A stretch of DNA of 10,651 bases from Nitrospirae bacterium UBA4572. GTDB lineage: Bacteria > Nitrospirota > Leptospirillia > Leptospirillales > Leptospirillaceae. The notes beneath the pieces were generated by a model that worked only from the letters and a program-made list of their open reading frames with translations, was not told the DNA's origin and searched no databases. Of the stretch, positions 1 through 6,833 are shown piece after piece (the first letter of the stretch is position 1; every line of letters begins with the position of its first letter). Location: positions 4,667 through 15,317 of the forward strand of contig DGKK01000037.1 in NCBI GenBank assembly GCA_002387725.1. The letters run 5' to 3'. A program made the position numbers and the translations under genes.

Positions 1-683
1 CCTGCCGGCAGAGGATGGCGCTCCAGAAAGGCGGAGGTCGCCGTCCGGATCCGCTCCATCAGAACCCCTTCGAAGAGAAAATAGGGCACCACGATAAGCC
101 GGTCGTATTCTGCAGGATCGAGCTCTTCGAGGAAGGGCCCAAGCCGGGGCTCGGTCACCCCGATAAAGGCATATCGGAACTCCGGTCCACGGCGCCTCTC
201 CCACAGCCGCCGTCCCTGATAGTACAGGGAGGCATTGGCCGCCGGATCAAGACTTCCCCGCCCCACGATGACGACAAGATCCCGGATCGCCGGGTCGGCA
301 GGGGGAAGAATCGAAAGAATAGCATCGATAGGCGCCGAATCCGTTCCGATCGCCCACTCCCGGACGATCAAAAGATCCGGCCGCTTGCGGGAGGCCTCCT
401 TCACGAACTTCCAGACATCCTCCTTCGAGTGTCCCGCATCGAAGAGCAAAAAAGGAAAGAGGAGAAGGGTCGAGAGACCTTCGGGAAGCTCGTCGATCAC
501 ACGGGAGACAGGGGGGTCGGCATGCTCGAGAAAGGCTTCCCGAACGACAAAAGCCGGAGGGAGACAGGGAACAAGCTTCCGAAAGGTCTCCCGAAAATGT
601 CGATTGCCCTCCTCCATGGGGCTCCCGTGGCCAATAACGACAACGGCAACGGAGGGGGCTTCGGGGGACAGGGGACTTTTCAT
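1..683 (-). CDS. cbiX: CbiX-type sirohydrochlorin cobaltochelatase (3' end outside window)
   Basis: Predicted to insert cobalt (possibly another divalent metal) into sirohydrochlorin in the early-cobalt branch of cobalamin synthesis, in the cytoplasm. The frame starts with ATG at 683 and stays open to the window edge, giving about 227 residues, so the C-terminus is missing. Two tandem CbiX-like domains are visible. The first has IGHGS (His19) and, after FPFLLFDAGH, His85; these match the two metal-binding histidines of CbiX. The second has VGRGSLDPAAN (about residues 140-150), with Arg in place of the histidine, and later VVPYFLFEGVL. This degenerate second domain is usual in two-domain CbiX proteins. 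It lies 124 nt downstream of the cruF-like gene and has its own promoter (690-718). Family assignment is firm; the metal is not settled by sequence, and a SirB/ferrochelatase role is the alternative. Confidence 0.82.
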   Translation of the reverse strand, partial: MKSPLSPEAPSVAVVVIGHGSPMEEGNRHFRETFRKLVPCLPPAFVVREAFLEHADPPVSRVIDELPEGLSTLLLFPFLLFDAGHSKEDVWKFVKEASRKRPDLLIVREWAIGTDSAPIDAILSILPPADPAIRDLVVIVGRGSLDPAANASLYYQGRRLWERRRGPEFRYAFIGVTEPRLGPFLEELDPAEYDRLIVVPYFLFEGVLMERIRTATSAFLERHPLPA

Positions 684-689
684 GCTCCG

Positions 690-718
690 ATTATACGGCG
701 AGAAGCAGAGAAGTTCAA
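690..718 (-). promoter_or_regulatory. Sigma70-type promoter of cbiX, likely leaderless
   Basis: On the minus strand TTGAAC (718-713) is followed by a 17-nt spacer and a perfect TATAAT (695-690). Only six bases (CGGAGC) separate the -10 box from the ATG at 683, so the expected transcription start falls on or next to the A of the start codon. The GGAG in this gap is too close to the ATG to work as a normal ribosome binding site. A 13-nt inverted repeat, TCAAC-GAA-GTTGA at 715-727, overlaps the -35 box and could be an operator. Confidence 0.6.
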
Positions 719-807
719 CGAAGTTGAGTGTGGAGCGCGTTCACCAACAAGCTCTCCCGTTTCCTGGACTTCCTCTTCCTCGTCACTTCGTAACTCACCT
801 CCCCGGA

Positions 808-1584
808 TTAGGCCCCTCGAAGAGGGTCCCGGCGAGAGGGCAACGATCGCCTGAGAATAAAGAGGAGCCCTCCGACCCCAAGGGCCAGAAGGATATCGGC
901 GGATGCAATCCCCCACTCCCGAAGCCAGAGGGCCACGGAGAGATTGAAGAGATAGACGGAGAGATAAAGAAAGGGAGGCAGGAGACGATCCGGAGCGCCC
1001 CCCTCCTCCCGGCCCTCTCCCCTCAACGGGAGAAATCGCCAGAGAGCGAGGATCGTTGTCCCGGTGACGGCCCACCCGACAAAATTCGACAGGGTCACCC
1101 CGAAGTAGGCCCCCCCGTCAGGGTAGTCGTAGATCTGGCCAAGGAACCAACGCGATCCGCGAAGTGCCACCGGGTCGATCACCATATCGATGGCGGTAAA
1201 GAGAAGGACCGCTACCGGAAGGAGACGGCGCCAGAGCCATCCCGGCGCCGCCAGAATCTCCCCCAGGGAACGCCGGGCAGCCAGACCCGTCAGCCCCAGG
1301 GCGCCGACCGCCAGAAAGGCAAAGGAAAGGGAGTCCATGAGGGGAAGAATCCCGAGCCAGATTTCTCGATCTTTTGTCGTGGGAAGATATTGGTAGTGGC
1401 CAAAGGGAAACCATCCGCCGGGACGGGCGGAGGACCACTCAAAGAGATAGGCGACGCCCCACGCCACGGCAAATCGCAAGACTCCCCCCAATGCTCCTGT
1501 GGCCCGGGAAAGGGCGACGAGTCCCACGCCCCAGAAAAAGAAGACATACCAACGAAAGAGCAGGGTGGAGAGGAGAAGCCCCAT
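808..1584 (-). CDS. CruF/PF04240-like polytopic membrane protein (carotenoid biosynthesis family)
   Basis: A 258-residue integral membrane protein with roughly seven hydrophobic segments. It resembles the 'carotenoid biosynthesis protein' family (PF04240), which includes the carotenoid 1',2'-hydratase CruF and archaeal bisanhydrobacterioruberin hydratase. Family-type signatures are FEWSSARPGGWFPFGHYQY (48-66), PLMDSLSF (81-88), TAIDMVIDPVA (130-140) and YFGVTLSNFVGWAVTG (160-175); the conserved acidic residues sit near membrane edges. The ATG at 1584 is supported by GGAGGA at 1600-1595, inside the end of the preceding gene, whose stop lies only 7 nt away. It therefore looks co-transcribed with hpnI and the small DMT gene. 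No carotenoid gene (crtB, crtI) is visible, so it could hydrate a carotenoid made elsewhere or act on another polyprenoid. Family is likely; substrate is unknown. Confidence 0.72.
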   Translation of the reverse strand: MGLLLSTLLFRWYVFFFWGVGLVALSRATGALGGVLRFAVAWGVAYLFEWSSARPGGWFPFGHYQYLPTTKDREIWLGILPLMDSLSFAFLAVGALGLTGLAARRSLGEILAAPGWLWRRLLPVAVLLFTAIDMVIDPVALRGSRWFLGQIYDYPDGGAYFGVTLSNFVGWAVTGTTILALWRFLPLRGEGREEGGAPDRLLPPFLYLSVYLFNLSVALWLREWGIASADILLALGVGGLLFILRRSLPSRRDPLRGA

Positions 1585-1591
1585 GGCTTCC

Positions 1592-1963
1592 CTATCCTCC
1601 CGATCGGGCGATGAGGACCACCCCGGCCGTGATGAGGGTGATGCCTCCCCACCGCAGCAGGGGGATCTTCTCCCGGAGGATGAATCGGGCCATAAGTGCC
1701 GTCAGGACGTACCCCAGACCGGTCATCGGAACCACCTGGCTGACCGGCAGGTCCCGGAGGATCCCCAAGAGCAGAAGATAGTAGAGTGCCTGGAGAAAGA
1801 CGCCGAGGAGAACTTCCGGATGTCTGAGAATCGCCCGGAGACGGCTTCCCCCCTTTGGATCTGTTCGGGTGGCCTTCATCCCTCGAGAGAGAAGAATGAA
1901 TCCGGCATCTTCCAGCAGGAGGGCCAGGAAGAAGAGAGCCAGGAGGGCGCCATAGGAAAACAT
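1592..1963 (-). CDS. Small four-helix DMT/SMR-like (EamA-half) membrane protein
   Basis: A 123-residue protein of the drug/metabolite transporter superfamily, the size of SMR or ArnE/ArnF proteins, which work as dimers. Four hydrophobic segments are visible, at about 3-25, 50-70, 75-97 and 104-120. A Glu (18) lies in the first, a basic loop (about 27-47) follows, and the family-like end reads GGITLITAGVVLIA. The frame is open further upstream, but the ATG at 1963 overlaps the hpnI stop as TGATG, which argues for this start and for translational coupling to HpnI. ArnE/ArnF flip a glycosylated polyprenyl lipid, so by position and size this protein may flip or export glycosylated hopanoids. That role is inference; a small-molecule exporter is the alternative. 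Confidence 0.72.
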   Translation of the reverse strand: MFSYGALLALFFLALLLEDAGFILLSRGMKATRTDPKGGSRLRAILRHPEVLLGVFLQALYYLLLLGILRDLPVSQVVPMTGLGYVLTALMARFILREKIPLLRWGGITLITAGVVLIARSGG

Positions 1964-3168
1964 CAGTGAGTCGCGGCTTCCGTCGTGCTTTTGGGGTCGA
2001 GCGGACGAAGGGCTCCACCCGGCAGGATCCGATATCGATACCCCCGCCAGAGGATGGATCGACCAAAGCTCATGAGATAGGCATAAAGAGAGAGGAGTTC
2101 CCGGGAAATCCACAGGGAGAGATCCTTATGGGAGAGGGGGTGGCCCACGATTTCCCGAAGAAGATAGGAGGTAAGTGCCAAGTGGAGAACATAGAGCCCC
2201 ACGGCGCCGAAGGCTATGGCAGGGTTTCCGCCGATCCCCCCCAAGATGACGGCCAGAAGGCAAAAAAGGAAGGGCCTCGAAAAAATGGAGAGAGTGTAGC
2301 CCAGGGGGCGAAGAGAGGAATAGGTTCGCGCCCAGCGAACCTCGTGGGCAATAACCCCCGAGAGGGATTCGTCCCGGATCCGGGCATCCACCATGAGATG
2401 GGAAAGAACGATCCGGTACCCCTTCTCATGGATCAGGCGACCCAGATGATAGTCGTCGGCCAGATAATCCTTCATCGCATCGAACCCCCCGATGGAGCGA
2501 AGGGCCTCGGCCGAAAAGAGCATCGTGGGGCCGTAGAGATAGGTCAGAGGCAGAAGCGCATAGGCGACGAGCCCCTGAGGAATGGCCTCGCTGTTAAGCA
2601 TGAGGGCCGCCAGTCGGGAAGGGAAGCCCCCCTCGGGAATCCCCCGCTGCATGCAGGTGACGGCACCGACCTTGGGGTCGGCCAGCATGGGGCGCATGAT
2701 CTCCCGGAGATAGGAGGGAGGGACCCGGATATCGCTGTCATTGACAAGAATGTAGGAAGAAGAGGAGAGGATCTCCCGGGCCACCGCCGCAACCTTGTTC
2801 ATCTTGCGGTTTTGGCCGGTTCTCTCCGAGACAACGACAAGTTCGACCTTGTCGGGAAATTCCCGTTCGAGCTCCCGGATCAGGGAGGCGGCAGGATCGG
2901 CCGGCGAATCGACGGTAAAGAGGATCCGAAAGGAGGGATAATCCTGGTGAATAAAGGAAAGGTAGTTGTCCCGGGCTCCATGGTCAAGGCCGCGAACCGG
3001 CTTGATCATGACGACGGGAGGAAGGGCGCCGTCCGGCATCCAGATATCCCGACGGCTCCGAAGAAGACGGTCGGCCCCGAAGAGGGCGGCCCCGTCGAAA
3101 ACGACGCCCAGAAATCCCCCCAAAAGGCCGAACCCACCGGCCAGATCAAAGAGCTCGCCAGACGTCAT
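1963..3168 (-). CDS. hpnI: Hopanoid glycosyltransferase HpnI
   Basis: Glycosyltransferase related to ceramide glucosyltransferases (GT21, GT-A fold). HpnI transfers N-acetylglucosamine from UDP-GlcNAc to bacteriohopanetetrol at the inner membrane. With the ATG at 3168 it has 401 residues: an N-terminal membrane helix (about 8-32), the start of the GT domain (PPVVMIKPVRG, 50-60), NDSDIR (143-148, metal-binding DxD type), LADDYHLG (236-243, catalytic acid region) and HEVRW (275-279, matching the Q/RxxRW motif). At least two hydrophobic segments (about 297-312 and 316-336) precede a basic tail. The start is uncertain: an ATG at 3222 in the same frame would overlap hpnJ and add 18 residues, and neither ATG has a strong Shine-Dalgarno sequence. 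It lies 25 nt after hpnJ, and its stop is shared with the next gene (TGATG). Confidence 0.9.
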   Translation of the reverse strand: MTSGELFDLAGGFGLLGGFLGVVFDGAALFGADRLLRSRRDIWMPDGALPPVVMIKPVRGLDHGARDNYLSFIHQDYPSFRILFTVDSPADPAASLIRELEREFPDKVELVVVSERTGQNRKMNKVAAVAREILSSSSYILVNDSDIRVPPSYLREIMRPMLADPKVGAVTCMQRGIPEGGFPSRLAALMLNSEAIPQGLVAYALLPLTYLYGPTMLFSAEALRSIGGFDAMKDYLADDYHLGRLIHEKGYRIVLSHLMVDARIRDESLSGVIAHEVRWARTYSSLRPLGYTLSIFSRPFLFCLLAVILGGIGGNPAIAFGAVGLYVLHLALTSYLLREIVGHPLSHKDLSLWISRELLSLYAYLMSFGRSILWRGYRYRILPGGALRPLDPKSTTEAATH

Positions 3169-3193
3169 CTGAGAAGAAAAAGTTGGCAGGTCG

Positions 3194-4645
3194 TCACGGA
3201 AGCTGATGAGCCTTTTCGGCATCCCGCCGCTTGGCCATAAAGCGGAAGAATTCCCGGGCCTCCCGGGCAATCTTCTTGATCTCGGAAAGATCAAAGATGG
3301 CGCGGCGAAAAACCTTCATGATATAGCGCGGACGGAAGTAGTATTTCTTGTAGAACTTGGGAACGGCCATGAAAATCTCCCGGGAGCTGATGCCGGGATA
3401 GGCCACATTCACGGCCTGGAAGCCATCGTCGGTGACCATCTCGGAGTCGACAAGATATCCATTCTCCCGCGCATACTCGTAAAAATGGGTCCCGGGGTAG
3501 GGAGAGGCCAGCGAGACCTGCAGGGTCTCGATGTTGAGGCGGCTGGCAAAGGAGATCGTCTCGTCGATGGTCTCCGGGGTCTCTCCGGGGAGCCCCACCA
3601 TGAAGGTCCCATGAATGGTCATCCCCAGCTGATGGGCATCGCGGGTGAATTTCTCCGCCTGCTCCACGCGGATTCCCTTCTTGACATTGTTGAGGATCGT
3701 CTGGTTCCCGGACTCATAACCGACCACCATGACCCGGCATCCCGAGTCCCGCATGATCTTAAGGGTGTCGTAGTCCACATTCGCCTTGGAGTTGCAGCCC
3801 CAGGATAGGCCGAAAGACTTGAGTCCCTCGGAAAGCTCCCGGGTCCGGTCGCGATACTCCGTCAGGGTATCGTCATCGAAGAAGAGCTCCTTGATCTGAG
3901 GGAAGGTCTTCTTGATGTAGGCCACTTCCTGCAGGACATTCTCCACGGAGCGCACACGATAGACGTTGCCGGAGAAAGTCTGGGGCCAGAGGCAGAAGGT
4001 GCATTTGCTTCCGCATCCCCGCCCTGTGTAGATCGAGATATAGGGGAACCGCATCCACGGAATCTCGTAGTCCGAAATCTTGAGGTCCCTGGCATAGACC
4101 TGCGAGGCAAAGGGAAGAACATCAAGGTTTTCGATGACGGGACGATCGGGATTGCCGATGATCTGCCCATCCCGTCGAAAATGGATCCCGGCCACGTCTT
4201 CGAGCTTTGCCCCCCGGGCAATCTCCGGGATGGCATAGTCAAACTCTTCGCGCACGACAAAGTCGATCACGGGATCGGCCTTCATGGTGAGCTCGGGAAG
4301 GACCGAAGGATGAGGTCCGACAAACCCCACAAGCATGCGGGGGTTTCGTGCCTTGAGACCCTGAGCCGTCATGATGTCGTTCTTGAGGGAGGGGGTACTG
4401 GTATAAAGGACCACCATGTCGAAGGAGTCGGCCAGCGCAAGCGTCTCGTCGCGACCCATGTTCTGGGCCGGGGCATCCACCACCCGGGAATTGTCGAGCA
4501 TCCCGGCCGGATAGGTCAGCCATGTCGGGTACCAGAAGGAGCGCACCTCCCGGGTCGCCTGATAGCGGGCCCCGGCTCCTCCGTCAAAGTCATCGAAGGA
4601 AGGGGGATTCAGAAAGAGCGTACGAAGTGGCGAATGAGTTGACAT
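3194..4645 (-). CDS. hpnJ: Hopanoid radical SAM protein HpnJ
   Basis: A 483-residue radical SAM enzyme of the B12-binding-domain architecture, matching HpnJ. HpnJ acts on glucosaminyl bacteriohopanetetrol to form the cyclitol ether head group. The N-terminal B12-type Rossmann region (about 8-150) contains VGFVGPHPSVLP (106-117); the canonical DxHxxG is not clear (VDAPAQNMG at 56-64). The radical SAM cluster motif CGSKCTFC places Cys211, Cys215 and Cys218 on the CxxxCxxC pattern. Further on are ELFFDDDTLTEY, a VMVVGYESGNQ motif and MVGLPGETPETI, all typical of this subfamily. GAGG lies about 10 nt before the ATG at 4645. A 120-nt gap separates it from ispH; TATATT at 4663-4658 is a possible -10 there but has no convincing -35. 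HpnI follows directly downstream. Confidence 0.93.
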   Translation of the reverse strand: MSTHSPLRTLFLNPPSFDDFDGGAGARYQATREVRSFWYPTWLTYPAGMLDNSRVVDAPAQNMGRDETLALADSFDMVVLYTSTPSLKNDIMTAQGLKARNPRMLVGFVGPHPSVLPELTMKADPVIDFVVREEFDYAIPEIARGAKLEDVAGIHFRRDGQIIGNPDRPVIENLDVLPFASQVYARDLKISDYEIPWMRFPYISIYTGRGCGSKCTFCLWPQTFSGNVYRVRSVENVLQEVAYIKKTFPQIKELFFDDDTLTEYRDRTRELSEGLKSFGLSWGCNSKANVDYDTLKIMRDSGCRVMVVGYESGNQTILNNVKKGIRVEQAEKFTRDAHQLGMTIHGTFMVGLPGETPETIDETISFASRLNIETLQVSLASPYPGTHFYEYARENGYLVDSEMVTDDGFQAVNVAYPGISSREIFMAVPKFYKKYYFRPRYIMKVFRRAIFDLSEIKKIAREAREFFRFMAKRRDAEKAHQLP

Positions 4646-4765
4646 AGAAATATCCTCAATATATCCGAAGGAACCACGCCAGCGATCGGCGAGCCCCCCT
4701 CGGGAGAGTGAATGGCCTCAGGACAGGATGAACGTCTTCCGGCGCCGCAGTGCTCCGAAGCGCCT

Positions 4766-5674
4766 TCAGTGAACCTCGATGAATTCCTCTTCGGAAGACT
4801 CACTCCGCACAACGGTGGGTTCCATGCCGCGCTCCCGGGAGATTTCCATGAGACGGTCGATCACCCCTTCGATCAGATAGTCGGGAGTGGAGGCTCCTGC
4901 GGTCACGCCCACACGCTCTTGTCCTGTAAACCATTCCGCCTGAACATCGGTGGCCTTGTCCACCAGATAGGAGGCGGGGCAGAGCCCACCGGCCACCTCC
5001 TGGAGACGACGGGAATTGGCCGAACTCATGGAGCCGACGGTGATCATGACATCCATGTTGCCGGCGATGGCAAGGGCCGAAGTCTGTCTCTTCTCGGTGG
5101 CGTCGCAGATCGTATTGTGAACCTCCAGCTGGGGATATCGCTCGACAAGAAGGGCGAGGATCTCGTCAAAATACTTGATCGACTGGGTGGTCTGGGAGAC
5201 AAGGGCAACGGGTCCATCCGTCATCGGGAGGCCCGGAATTTCCTCCTTGCGATGGAAGATATGGATATGGTCCTTGGCGTGGCCCTGGACTCCCATGACT
5301 TCATCGTGGCTCTTCTCGCCCAGAAGGAGAATGGTGTAATTCTTGTCTGCCAGAGCCTTGACGATCCGGTGGATCTTCGACACCAAGGGACAGGTCGTAT
5401 CGACCACATCAAGCTGACGGCTTTTCGCATCGGCAATCACGCTGGGAGCCACCCCATGGGCGCTGATGATCAGGGTTCCCTCGCTGACCTCGGCCACATC
5501 GTCCACCGAATGGACCCCCCTGTTGGCCAGATCGTTGACCACATGAGTATTGTGGACGATCTCGTGAAGGACAAAGATGGGACCGTGGGCCTCTTCGGCC
5601 GTCTTGTGGGCCATCTTGATTGCCCGCTTCACGCCAACACACACACCGGCGTATTCCGTCAGAAAGATTTCCAT
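4766..5674 (-). CDS. ispH: 4-hydroxy-3-methylbut-2-enyl diphosphate reductase (IspH/LytB)
   Basis: Last enzyme of the MEP isoprenoid pathway: a [4Fe-4S] reductase turning HMBPP into isopentenyl and dimethylallyl diphosphate in the cytosol. The 302 residues are near the family's usual length. The cluster cysteines are Cys12 (GVCVGVKRA), Cys95 (TTCPLVSK) and Cys190 (NTICDAT). Substrate-binding His41, His73 (SAHG) and His123, and the catalytic Glu125 in SHDEVMG, are present, as are QTTQS (161-165), SSANSRRL (217-224) and GASTPD (260-265). The usual NSSNS motif reads MSSANS here. A TTG 18 nt upstream is in frame, but the Shine-Dalgarno sequence lies between it and the ATG at 5674, so the ATG is the start. 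It supplies the C5 units for squalene and so fits the hopanoid genes around it. Confidence 0.96.
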   Translation of the reverse strand: MEIFLTEYAGVCVGVKRAIKMAHKTAEEAHGPIFVLHEIVHNTHVVNDLANRGVHSVDDVAEVSEGTLIISAHGVAPSVIADAKSRQLDVVDTTCPLVSKIHRIVKALADKNYTILLLGEKSHDEVMGVQGHAKDHIHIFHRKEEIPGLPMTDGPVALVSQTTQSIKYFDEILALLVERYPQLEVHNTICDATEKRQTSALAIAGNMDVMITVGSMSSANSRRLQEVAGGLCPASYLVDKATDVQAEWFTGQERVGVTAGASTPDYLIEGVIDRLMEISRERGMEPTVVRSESSEEEFIEVH

Positions 5675-5680
5675 AGGGAG

Positions 5681-5687
5681 CTCCTTT
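5681..5687 (-). promoter_or_regulatory. Ribosome binding site that fixes the ispH start
   Basis: AAAGGAG on the minus strand, ending six bases before the ATG at 5674. Because it lies between that ATG and the in-frame TTG at 5692, it rules out the longer reading of ispH. Confidence 0.75.
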
Positions 5688-5691
5688 ATCA

Positions 5692-5723
5692 ATTATATGA
5701 AAACACGCGTCGTCGGTGGTCAA
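5692..5723 (-). promoter_or_regulatory. Possible promoter of ispH
   Basis: A perfect TATAAT (5697-5692) lies in an AT-rich patch between hpnA and ispH. The best upstream box is TTGACC (5723-5718), at a spacing of 20 nt, longer than ideal. Transcription would begin near 5685, giving a very short leader that overlaps the ribosome binding site. It would let ispH be expressed independently of hpnA. Confidence 0.45.
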
Positions 5724-5724
5724 A

Positions 5725-5744
5725 GATCCCTGACAATCGGGATC
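5725..5744. repeat. Small inverted repeat between hpnA and ispH
   Basis: GATCCC (5725-5730) pairs with GGGATC (5739-5744) across an 8-nt loop, just after the hpnA stop (5757-5759). On the minus strand it is followed only by TTTG, so it is a weak terminator or attenuator at best; it sits immediately upstream of the possible ispH -35 box and could instead be a protein site. Confidence 0.3.
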
Positions 5745-5756
5745 GTCCTTGAGGGG

Positions 5757-6827
5757 TCATCCCTGCGCTTGGGCGAGCCTCTCCGTGAAGGTGCGGGAGA
5801 GTCGGTCCGCCAGGCGCGGCTCAAGGTAGCCGGAGGAGAGGTAATATTGCACGGCATCACGAAAGGCCTCCTCCACGGGAGTCGGGACAAGACCCAGCTC
5901 CCGAATCGCACGGCTTCCATTATAATACATCAATTTCTTGGCCATGCGCACCCCCTCGAGAGGAACAAGCGGTTCCCGGCCCGTCACCCGCGACACCCCT
6001 TCGGAGACCCAGGCCAAGGGGAGGATCATCTCCCGGGGGATGGTCACTTGGGGCGCCGGGATTCCCGTGATTGCCTCCAGGTGGCGAAAAAGCTCCAGCA
6101 GGGTCATATTCTGCCCTCCCAGGATATACTTCTCGCCCACTGCCCCTTTTTTTGCCGCCAGCAGATGTCCCCGGGCCACATCCTTGACCGGAACGACATT
6201 GAGCCCGGTATGGATGGCCGCCTTCATGCGCCCCTTCAGGTAATCAAGGACGATCCGTCCGGTGGGTGTCGGCTTGATGTCCCGCCCCCCGATGGGAGCC
6301 GAGGGGTTGACGACCACAATCGGGAGGCGGTTCGCATAGGAGAGCGCCACCTGTTCCGCCTCGTACTTGGAGAGCTTATACTCCCCCACCAGCGAGGAAC
6401 GGTCGACTTCCATGGTCTCGTCGATGGGGAGGCCATCGTCCCGGGTTCCCAGGGCCGCCACGCTGCTGCAGTATACGACCCGGGAGACTCCGGCCCGCAA
6501 GGCCGCATCAAGGATATTCCTCGTTCCGGTGACATTGGAGTGAAGGATCTCTCCCTTTTTCGGAGTCCAGAGACGATAGTCGGCCGCCACATGATAAAGG
6601 GTATGAACCCCCTCCATGGCCCGGTCGAGGGAATCCGGATCGAGAAGATCTCCCTCGACCCAGGAAACTCGCGGCCCTCGCGGGGGGAGGTTAGACGTAT
6701 TCGAGGAGGCGCGGTGGAGGCATCGAACGGGCGTCCCCTCAGAGACAAGGAGATCGGCAACCCAGGAGCCCACGAATCCGGTGGCCCCGGTCACAAGGGA
6801 AAGAGGGGAAGAAGGAGGGGAATCCAT
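5757..6827 (-). CDS. hpnA: Hopanoid-associated sugar epimerase/dehydrogenase HpnA
   Basis: A 356-residue extended short-chain dehydrogenase/reductase (NAD-dependent epimerase type) that fits the HpnA family found in hopanoid clusters. Its exact reaction is not established; a role in modifying the hopanoid side chain or its sugar is assumed. The Rossmann motif GATGFVG (14-20) is at the N-terminus, followed by EGDLLDPDSL (58-67), YHVAADY (78-84), the catalytic-region serines YCSSVAALG (119-127) and Tyr150-Lys154 (YKLSK, the YxxxK pair). NPSAPIGGRDIKPT (174-187) is typical of this branch and helps separate it from dihydroflavonol reductases, its closest look-alikes. ATG at 6827 begins 13 residues before the first motif glycine, as expected, and no Shine-Dalgarno precedes it; see the promoter at 6834-6862. 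It is the first gene of block 2. Confidence 0.9.
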   Translation of the reverse strand: MDSPPSSPLSLVTGATGFVGSWVADLLVSEGTPVRCLHRASSNTSNLPPRGPRVSWVEGDLLDPDSLDRAMEGVHTLYHVAADYRLWTPKKGEILHSNVTGTRNILDAALRAGVSRVVYCSSVAALGTRDDGLPIDETMEVDRSSLVGEYKLSKYEAEQVALSYANRLPIVVVNPSAPIGGRDIKPTPTGRIVLDYLKGRMKAAIHTGLNVVPVKDVARGHLLAAKKGAVGEKYILGGQNMTLLELFRHLEAITGIPAPQVTIPREMILPLAWVSEGVSRVTGREPLVPLEGVRMAKKLMYYNGSRAIRELGLVPTPVEEAFRDAVQYYLSSGYLEPRLADRLSRTFTERLAQAQG

Positions 6828-6833
6828 GGAACT

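Noticed and set aside
684..807. Cobalamin riboswitch upstream of cbiX
   Set aside because: The gap is only 124 nt, no B12-box-like sequence is evident, and the promoter lies at its very end, leaving no leader to fold.
15..1614. Long plus-strand open frames (15-854, 235-1614) over the left end
   Set aside because: They are antisense to cbiX and the cruF-like gene. Their products are low-complexity and rich in Arg, Gly and Pro, without domains, as expected from the non-coding strand of GC-rich genes.
1966..3240. Plus-strand 424-codon frame opposite hpnI
   Set aside because: Antisense of a gene with full GT-A motifs; the translation shows no domain, only hydrophilic repeats of complementary codons.
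4646..4765. Structured RNA or terminator between ispH and hpnJ
   Set aside because: Only short GC-rich pairings (for example GGCGC/GCGCC with a 14-nt loop) and no T tract; not enough to call an element.
5725..5744. Hairpin after hpnA as a rho-independent terminator
   Set aside because: Stem of only 6 bp, 8-nt loop and no real T run, so I list it only as a repeat.
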